Part shown: positions 37,190 through 64,000 of the stretch, piece after piece
Position numbering within the stretch: the first letter of the stretch is position 1
Layout of the letters: each line of letters opens with the position of its first letter
From: Brienomyrus brachyistius
Taxonomy: Eukaryota > Chordata > Actinopteri > Osteoglossiformes > Mormyridae
NCBI RefSeq assembly: GCF_023856365.1
Contig: NC_064539.1
Location: 22,881,019 to 22,945,018 of the forward strand
Direction of reading: 5' to 3'
DNA length: 64,000 bases
Position numbers and translations under genes: made by a program
Notes under the pieces: generated by a model
What the model saw: the letters and a program-made list of their open reading frames with translations, nothing else
Told to the model about the DNA's origin: nothing
Database searches by the model: none

Positions 37190-40144
37190 CTACACGGTTG
37201 TCTCCACCTTGACTGTGACCTTGGATCTCAGGCACTGTTTAAGCAGAACCTCCCACTGCCTGTACCTGTCCGGGGTGGGGGGAGGGAAGGGGAGATCTTC
37301 ATTATTTCAGTGTGGAGTTGCAAGTGTAGCATCACCCTGGGAATGACTGCACTCACTTCTCCAGAACTACCCTGATCTCTCGGTCCTCTTGCTCCTTTAG
37401 TCTGTGCAGAACACTCTCCAGGAAGAACAGGTCCAGGTTCAGGTACTGGGCCACCTGGGGAACGGGGAGGGGCAAACTGAGAGGCTGCGAACAAAGTGAT
37501 CCGTTTTGGGGTTTGGGAAGTGTGCCTGTCCAAAGGGGTGCTTCACGGGACCCGTAGGCAGAGTGTTTGGCAGTAAAGCATATAATAACACCGTCATAGG
37601 ACCAATACGAGTCATCAGCATCGTCACTGAGGCCCGTGTGACTCTCAGGGAGAGTGAGCAAGACTTACTCCCACATGGAATAGTGACATTTGTGTGCTGC
37701 AGTTGAACGGCAGGGCATCAGGGGACAGGACAGTGTGATGTAAGAATGAGTGAACAAATAAACAATAAATATGTGCATTGGGACCCCAGTATAAAATGAA
37801 GTACAGATAAACACAAAGTGCAGAGAGTTACCTTAGAGCTAGGGATAGAGGAAAGGAGCATTCGCCGATGCAGTACCGCCACTGCCTTCTGAACTACTCA
37901 TGGGTAAACGGGAAACACACTGCTAGCCGCTCATACTCACGTCTCTGCTGACCTCACGCTCGTCGGCATCCATCAGGAACATCTTCACGACGCTCTGCGA
38001 GGGCCCCTGCAGGAGGCGCTCCCACAGTGGGAAGTCACTGTCGCTCAGTTTTCTTTTCTCTGGTGGACACATGAACACAGTCACAGAAGCGGAATGGGCC
38101 GGACGGAAACCGGCCGCCTGCCATTTCTCCACTGGGGTGACACCTAGTGCTTGCTTCCTGTACTGCAGGCTGCCACGTCGACACTATAATCACATCTAAA
38201 TCGGAGGATCTCTCGTTCCAGGAAATGACAGGAAGTCACGCACCTCCACTCTGGTGAATGCAGTACAAGGCAAACTCCATGGGGTCATTCTCCACCTGAG
38301 GCCATAAAAACAAGAGTCGCAGATCACTTCCTGGCCTGTTTCTGCGCGTGGCTGGAGAGACGACAGGGGTGGGGTCATCACCTTGAACTTCTTCAGTAGC
38401 TGCACTATAACCTCACGAGTCGTCATCGTGCCGGTGATGCGGACGTTGGTCGGGGTGCCGAACGACGGTGTGAATATCGAGGTCTGGGGCAGTAGTAAAA
38501 GGACAAGATCACATGTTTTCACGGCATCATCAGTCTCTCACCTTCAGGAGGATATCTGAGCTCAAACAGGAACCTGCAGGCTGCGGTACCAAGGAGGGTA
38601 AACCCACAGCAAGCTTCCCATCGGAACATGCACACAAACCATCATGTGATTCACAAGCCCCGCCTCCCCACCACAGACAGACCACCCTCAGAACCTAGAC
38701 CCTTGATTCCCCGGAGCCAGGTGACGCCCACCTTATAGTTGTAGAAGTGGCCGTTGATGGAAAAGCGGTGCTGCTGGGCCTGGTGCCTGTCCGCCGTCCT
38801 GCCCCGTGCCCCCTTCACCAGTGAGGCGTCGCTCATGGTGCGGAAAAGGTTGGAGGCCTCGTCCAGCTCTGCTTTACGCCTCGGCACCCTTAACGTCCCA
38901 CTCTCAAACTCTAAGGGCGCTAGAGGGCACACAGTACCCCCTTAGGTTAGTTGTTTTGTGAACTCACGTAAACTCTGACCCCCCCCTGTGCTATTAAGCT
39001 GTTACCGACCGGCATCGTGGTCACGGGGAACCGCTTCCATCTGGTCGAGGTGGAGAAGGTCATCGAACTCGCCCCATCTGGTCATCCCCCTGAGAAGAGG
39101 CAGTCTGGGTTGTTTTTTTTTCCAGACCACAAGAACGCCACCCCCAGAGGTACCCAGAAGACACACTGACAGTGGCTACATTCCAAAATATCTCCTTTAT
39201 CCTTTCACTCCTTAACTGGCTAGTGCTGTAACCCTGGAAGGTTCGATAGCAACTTCGATACCACAGACCTCTTGGCCCCTAAAAGTTCGGTGGGATCCGG
39301 GGACTCAGGAGATGCTGGCAGTGACTCGTCTTGCATCTTGAGGTGAATCGGCTTGCGCACTCCCCAGAAGATCACCAGCAGGCCTTCCAGTGCAACATCA
39401 CTTCCTGTCTGTCAGGGAAAGAGCAGGTTTAACTGTGGGCATTAAATTACGGAGAAAAAAAAAACAAAAATCTTCATGTGCTGTAGGTCAGCACCGCTTT
39501 ACCTCATGAAGAGTGAGATGCTGGTTGGTGTTATCTTTTAGGAAACAGTTGTATGTCCTGAGTAAAGACGATAACTCAGGCCTGAAAAGAGACGCAGGGA
39601 GAGGCTAATTTTTAGTGTTTGCAGAAGTGCATACCTATATTTAGTGACCTGTTTTATTCCCAAGTCCTTCTGGGGATATCAGACCACATAGTTATTTAAC
39701 AAGATAATATTATGGCTTTGAGACTTTCCCCACAATGTCGTACTTTGCCCGGCGACCGCACAACACAGCCAGCCCCCCTTATCAGCTCCTGGAGGACTTC
39801 CTGTTTCTGGGCCTCATGAGGTCGCCGCCCACCTGACTCCATGCTGGGTTTGATCCATGTGCTTATGTTGCTGCTGCTGTGTATTAACACTGTTCTGTAC
39901 ATCTAGGCCGCTTGTGAAGTTCGGTTGAGGTGCCCTCTCCAATCACAGATGCGGTTTACCGTTAGGCCTGCCTTCACAGCAACGCTCCTGCAGCTCAGCA
40001 GGGACGTGACATCAGTCCCCGGCACAGCTTTCTGTTTGGCATCCCTTACCAACTAATTTGGGATCAGTCTTTTACAGCTCAGGGCCAGTACCTGGACAGG
40101 AGTCTTCCGTTTCCGACGGGGATGACCAGTGATGACGAGGCCAT
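37190..40144 (-). CDS. rassf6: Ras association domain family member 6, 10 coding exons
   Basis: Adaptor with a Ras-association domain and a C-terminal SARAH coiled coil, which in the family binds MST kinases and promotes apoptosis. Minus-strand coding exons: 40144-40092, 39581-39503, 39408-39269, 39089-39010, 38919-38732, 38483-38382, 38295-38244, 38059-37941, 37454-37357, 37265-37190. All phases fit and give 328 aa (human 337-369 by isoform). RASSF6-specific matches recalled from memory: MTRWGEFDDL, EGLLVIFWGVRKPIHLKMQD, HRFSINGHFYNYK, TSIFTPSFG, LLQGPS, AQYLNLDLFFLESVL and the ending VETTV. The RA domain spans about 181-271 and SARAH about 272-320. The first exon (MASSSLVIPVGNGRLLSR) was chosen because its ATG is in frame and its phase-2 donor joins PELSSLLRTYN. 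Two donors are weak (GTCTGT after 39269, GTCGGT after 39010). It is divergent from musk. Confidence 0.92.
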
Positions 40145-43100
40145 TCTGGGGCCATCCGGCGTGCGCACCCAAGGGACCTGCCACCGTTTTCTGGCTAGGC
40201 CTTCGCCTGCAGTTACAGAACCAACGTAAGCATGGGCATGCAGCCACTGGGTGAGATCACTCCTCAGGGCATTTAATTATGTTCATTTAGTTCATTCATG
40301 TATAGCTTTCACATTTCTTATTTTTATACTTCTTTCTGTCCTTGTTACTTGCTTATCATGTTCTTTGCCTCTCATACAAGTTACTCCCACCAAGGCCGTC
40401 TGCCCCCCAAACTCCAGGAATCTGTACGAAGACCATAGATAAAGGGCCTGCTTCCCTCAGGGGGGGGCAGAGACAGACACAGACAGACGCTGAACCGGCC
40501 ATGTCAAACACCTTCCTGTAACATCTTCATTCTGTCTTAATACAATGCTTAAGCTAAAGGAACCTGCCTCATCATTCAACTAAAAGAACCTGAGGTTTTA
40601 CTGAATGAGTCTATCAGCATATCACTTAGTTAATTAGCCGCGAAGAGACTGAACCTCTCGTAAACGTAGCCTCGTTTGGCCGGGAGGAACCACCTTGTGT
40701 CTGAGGCATGTCTGCGAACATCACTGCAAGCCACCGAATCCCCTCTCAGCCCCGGGGACTGGGTGACACTCAGAGATGTTCTGCCTGAAATACTCGCCCG
40801 TTAAACAGTACCGGGGCCCGACTTTTAACAAGGTGACGGACTTGCCAGCAGCCATCTTGCTCAGCCTGAGGAGAAATGGGCTTGCAGTACCAAAGACACA
40901 TAAAAGAGGGTTTCCGTTTTGTAACAAACCGACACGCTCCTTGGTGTCTGACGCTAATTACGTGTGTTATGTGTGCTGTGTTCTCGTGTGACAGTGTCAG
41001 TGTCACCAGCCGGGGTCTCCCTGCTTCCCTACCCCCCTTCCCAGGTGTCCCTGTTCCCTTGCCCCCAACCCCACGCCTGGGTCTCCCCTTTCCCCTACTC
41101 CCCTTCTGGTTCTCCCCGCTTTTATTCCTAAACTCCAGGCTGACACGCTGTCAAAGACGTCACTGAGAGCACCCCCGCCTGCCCTCACATGCCCCGTCAG
41201 TCCTGGAGTGGAATCCGCTGCCTGGGGGCAGGGGTGGGCCTCACCCTTCTCTGCTGAGTGGGGTATGTAAGTGAAATCCACACACCTCGTCCCACCCACA
41301 TTACCAAACGGCAGCGTGCAGGGTCCCTGCTGGAATCACGCTTCACACTCACGCTTCCCCGACCAGGAAGAGCCGCTCAGAAAGTGAAACTGTAACAGCA
41401 GAATCCCAGTATGCTTCTATTTTAAGGCAGCACAAATGAACAAACCGCCTCGGCCCCTTAACTACGGTTAATAATTTTCAGCCAAGACGGTAGTTGACGG
41501 TGGCAGCTCACCTGCGTCAGCGCCAGGCGGGGAATCCCCGCGTGGACCCTGTGCTGCCTCCGATGGCGTGGCGGTCGGCTGTCAGGGAGGCCCCGCTGCC
41601 CTGGGGGGTCTGAGGCGGAGGCAGGAGGTGGCCGTGTGTCACCGCACACACACACGCACGCACGTTCCGAAGGCTTGTACAGCTCACCTTGCCCTGGTGC
41701 AGGCTGGGAATGTTTACCTAGGTGCAGCGTGAACTCAAATGCCGGGAGATACACACCCCAAGCAGGTGTTTAACCGTTTCCTTCCCATGGGGATCGGCTT
41801 TTATGAGCAGTCAGACACTGTCATCCCTCTCTAAAGCATTAGTGCTGACTATCTAAATCTGCCTCTTTCAAACAGATGATACTGTGTAAATAAAAAGCAC
41901 CCACTAAAAACTAGCAGAGCCGCTTCTGTGCTCCTTGCTTTGTTTACATATTCTGAAACACGATACAGCAGCACCTGACAATCACCACCCAGCCTTTATG
42001 TAAAGCGGCACGCACTGTTGCCTGGAGACGGCTGACCCGCAACAGTGTGAGGGCAGTGACCGGGTGTTTAACCCTTTACCTGAATTTCTTTGCATCCAGA
42101 GATGAACATCATCTGATACCTTTGCTGTTTTTTGGAGATCTGGTGTTCCCTGTCTTTTCCCATTGCTCATGTCAAAGGGTGAATTCCAAAGTACCAAAAA
42201 AGATTACGGCTGCAGTTCTGCTGCTGACAGACAGGGGGTGCCATTGGCACAGAACGCGATATTGGCGTTGAGTCACCGGTGCCGTCACCCCTGGGGTATT
42301 CAGCACAGCTGTCATGTCATTAGGGCCATTCTCCTGCATTCTGTCCTGTACACGGTAGCCATTTTAACGTTTGTTTATTTTTTAAATTTGTAATTAATCT
42401 CTTGCTGTCAGGGAAAGTCAAAGCCCACATAAAGCCCAAGGTAAGCCGCACTATGCGAAACATGACCAAACGTCAAAAAAAAAAAAAAGAACAAGTAGAA
42501 AAATAAATTGTATGATATATTTGAATACATAATATAAGTATATAAATAATATAGCATGTAAAGCTAGTAATAAAATAAATAAATACATATATATAAACAC
42601 AAAATAACAGGAGCTTAGAGGAAAATGAACACCTTTCACACAGCATGCTATTAGGACATTACTTCAGGCTGAATAGAATAACGATCTTTTCCTTAAAGCG
42701 GAATTTGGTGACGTCTTTGATGTCTGGACAGCAGAGTTCCTATACTGCTATACTGCTATACCGCTATACTGCTGTACTGCTATACCGCTATACTGCTATA
42801 CTGCTGAGCAGGCAGGTAGCTAACAGCCGCCAGTCTTACTCTGCACATCCATTTCCTAGTGAGGAAATCAAGCTGGAATAAAATGGCAGAATTCACTTAC
42901 CCCTCCCATTAGGACACCTCTCCTCTTTTTCCTGTATTGTATTAGGCTCGTGGCAGCTTTTGCTTCTTAACTTTGAAATATTCACCTTGTCACCATGCAA
43001 CTCACAATGTTATCCTTTGCTAACCAAACAGCATCCTGTTCTGTGCTGGTCCTGCAGAGGGCGCCAGGACTTCCAACGCCTCAGCCCATTCTGCTTAGCT

Positions 43101-44087
43101 GGTGTGCTCCGTGTGCCAGTGCGATATGGTCGGTGCCCATCAGCATCCGGTGCCCTCGGCGGCCGGCTACGTGACTTCATGGGCTGACCGGCCTGCTTCT
43201 TCTCACCATCAGCTTCTCCAGACTCGGCCTCCCTGCTTCCCGCCGTCCATGGCTCCCGGTTGATAGTCTCCACGTCCTGCGTGACGCTGTGTACCAACGA
43301 GCCCAGGGGTTAACATCACCGCATGGCGGCCGTACAACCGAGCAGACTGGGGTCTCCATCCCTCATGCTACGCTGGCCATCTCGAACTATGGGCCGGCAC
43401 ACACCAGGCATGTGACTGGACATTTAGCAGGAAAGCAGGCCGTAGATGTTCTGTTCCACCCTTCACCCCCTGGAATGTTGCCTGTGACCGCAGACGGCGC
43501 TCAGAGAAATGTCACTCCTTGCCTAAAATAAATGTGGGCAGTGGAGTGACAGGTGGGGCCACACAAAGGCGACGGGAATGCGAGGGCCGGACCCCCTGTT
43601 CCCCATGCTTGCCCCCAGCCACACTCCCCAAGCCGATCTTGTTTGTGGTATTGTTTAAACAGGACCAATGTGGACACGGCCGTGCAATTTTCCCATTGAT
43701 CTTATCCTTTTTCTGGGACCCTGAAGTGACCCTGTGCAAGCAGGTACATTTTTTCTCTCCGGGGCAGCTTCTTTGTGACCCTCCCCTCCACTGGGTGGTC
43801 AGCAGAATAAGCCCCCCCGGCCAGCGTCATTGTCCGGGCCCTCACCGGGGCCCCGTGAGGCTGGAGGCTCGGCAGCTGTGGCCGTCAATCTTGACTTCTC
43901 GCTGCTGAAAAAAGACCACCCCCAGCCCCCCCCCGTGCCGGCCCACTGCCCCCTGCCAAATGCCGACGCGCAGCATGGCCGAGAGCGAGCCGGGCGTGGG
44001 CGGGCATGTGGAAATACTGTAGTTGACAGAGATTCTGACAGTGGAGATTTCCGACTCAGCCTGAGACTTCGCTTTCAGGGATTAAAG
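40145..44087. other. Intergenic region between divergent rassf6 and musk
   Basis: No coding exon was recognised. It probably holds 5' UTR and promoter of both genes. Features seen: an 8-bp repeat array at 42739-42812, an A run near 42477, and an E-box CAGCTG at 43873-43878 about 210 bases before the musk ATG. A possible musk 5' UTR acceptor (cttcgctttcag) ends at about 44078. E-boxes are known regulators of musk in muscle, but a single hexamer is weak evidence. Confidence 0.45.
42739..42812 (+). repeat. 8-bp tandem repeat (tatactgc)
   Basis: About nine copies of tatactgc with C/T and A/G variants (taccgc, tgtactgc), between rassf6 and musk. Confidence 0.85.
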
Positions 44088-62605
<18,518 letters not shown>

Positions 62606-64000
62606 CCCTGCGAGAAAGTGGGTCAGCGAAGGGTGTGGGGTGAAACGCGTGACTGGGATAATTTCCCGATGGGATCCATTGGCCCATTTTGACAACAGTA
62701 GGTCCTTCAGCTGAGATGACGATCGGCTGGATGCACCAAGAGAAGATGTCAAATGCATTCGCCCGAATAAACCTCCGCAGGCTCCCTTTGGAGACGTGGG
62801 TGGTCCATATCCAAGACTCCCCCCAAAACAGCTAATTTCCACCTGATTAACTGCAGTCTGTGCAGAAATGACTGTTCCAGTTGGGGATAACCTCTCCTTC
62901 TCCTCCACCATCTCTAGGAGATGCCGTATGAACCCAATAGGGTCAAGATAAATGTTTAAGATCCAAATTAGAATTGATTGGACTGCACTTTCTGTTCAAA
63001 AAAGATGACAATTTGAAGGGTCTTTGCCATTTTAAAAACACACCTATTGAGTGTCACTACTCCGCACACACAGCTCCCTGAATGCCTATCAGACAGCTTC
63101 AGCCGCCCGCTGCCCTCTTCGAAGCAGGGCGCCTGGAAGTAATGAAGATCAAACCCCGAGGATAGGTTGGGCAGGCATTTACACCTCCATCTGTATTTAG
63201 GGCTGTATTTCATTACAAACATGCCGCCGTCTATACAGGATACAGCATATTCCACAGTGGTACATTATCACTTTTAATATTTTTATATGTTGTGTTTCGA
63301 CATCGTTTTTTTTTTTTTATTGCTATTCCAGCTAATTATGTAATGTTTTTATCATTGTTATTGTATTATTTTTGGTTTCATCACACAAATGCATCCAGAT
63401 AAACCAGGGACTGGACACACAGAGTAATGTTGTACAGTCCTTCCTCAGGGTTAAAGAGAGCAGGCATGGAAATAGCAGGCTTCCCCGATTGTTTGGACAT
63501 GTTCGGCTTGTATCTCACATGCATGATGGAGCGTAAACTCCGTAGATAAAACATACCAAGTCAAACCGTAAAGTAACCATGCAGGATACCATTCCAGCAC
63601 CTTTGTTTCGCAGGTAGTCAGCTTGTGATATTTAAATGTGTGTTTTTAAAGGTTATGGTTAAATATAATTACCGAAAGGCCTGTTTCTGCAGTACCTGAA
63701 AATACCCAGCCAGTTTGTGTCAGCCGTTTTTTTCCGGCGATCGTGACCTGTGCGGGTCGCTCTGGGCACCAATGGCCGTGCTGGTCTGAGTTCTGGTGTT
63801 GAACGCTGCCTTTCTGCAACCTGCGTCTTCCCTGAGCAGTATCACCGGCTACTGTGAGAGAAGCAATGATGAGGTACAGGGAGAAAATGTTACATCTAGG
63901 TTGAAAACATCGGAAAATGTACCGGCTCTTTGATTCCTTTATTGGTATCATTAATTTCGATTCGATTATTTGACAAATTGTCTGGATTTTGTGTGCAGTC
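62606..64000 (+). other. musk 3' UTR and downstream flank
   Basis: The nearest AATAAA after the stop codon is at 62766-62771 (161 bases downstream), which would give a short 3' UTR; later AT-rich sites could give longer ones. A T run lies near 63307-63319. No further gene was recognised to the window end. Confidence 0.5.
62766..62771 (+). terminator. Candidate musk poly(A) signal
   Basis: AATAAA 161 bases after the musk stop. Position is the only support, and longer 3' UTRs are common. Confidence 0.4.

Noticed and set aside
41458..41754. Minus-strand sequence with PSWLKIINR considered as the rassf6 first coding exon
   Set aside because: It resembles the human start QYPSWIFINEK superficially, but its donor phase does not fit the next exon. 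The exon at 40092-40144 fits both phase and sequence.

Overview
The window is a piece of a ray-finned (teleost) fish nuclear genome. The evidence is vertebrate genes split into small exons by GT-AG introns, fish tRNA-derived SINEs and LINE remnants, many simple repeats and minisatellites, and a MuSK receptor that carries a kringle domain. I assembled three intact genes from splice-phase-consistent exons and protein homology recalled from memory: il11ra (+, coding exons 15368-21606, 388 aa), rassf6 (-, coding exons 40144-37190, 328 aa) and musk (+, coding exons 44088-62605, 940 aa). A secreted cystatin-family gene (+, 30787-31975, 142 aa) lies between il11ra and rassf6, followed by a broken tandem copy (33497-36610). 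The species cannot be fixed from sequence alone.

Layout. 1-3700 is AT-rich and holds only a degraded SINE head. 3700-4500 is a CpG-rich segment with a candidate non-coding first exon for il11ra (strong donor after 4279, short upstream ORF at 4215-4247). 4280-15367 would then be the first il11ra intron. 15368-21606 holds the ten coding exons of il11ra. 21607-26170 has no confirmed gene, but 24749-24664 on the minus strand looks like a first coding exon of an unidentified gene. 26170-36610 is a tandem duplication of a cystatin unit. Its first copy has been invaded upstream by a LINE, a SINE nested in that LINE, and a decayed multicopy protein ORF; its second copy lost part of exon 3. 37190-40144 is rassf6 on the minus strand. 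40145-44087 separates rassf6 and musk, which are divergently transcribed. 44088-62605 is musk, with three intronic minisatellites, two related inverted-repeat elements sitting inside two of those minisatellites, and a LINE 3' remnant. 62606-64000 is musk 3' UTR and flank.

The genes do not form one pathway. IL11RA is the alpha subunit that binds IL-11 and signals with gp130. RASSF6 is a Ras-association/SARAH adaptor linked to MST-kinase signalling and apoptosis. MuSK is the agrin/LRP4-activated kinase of the neuromuscular junction. The cystatin is a secreted cysteine-protease-inhibitor-fold protein whose central inhibitory loop is altered. The most notable points are a 7-nt microexon and a GC-AG intron in musk, a minisatellite abutting a 24-nt musk exon, the asymmetric decay of the cystatin pair, and mobile elements located inside minisatellites.
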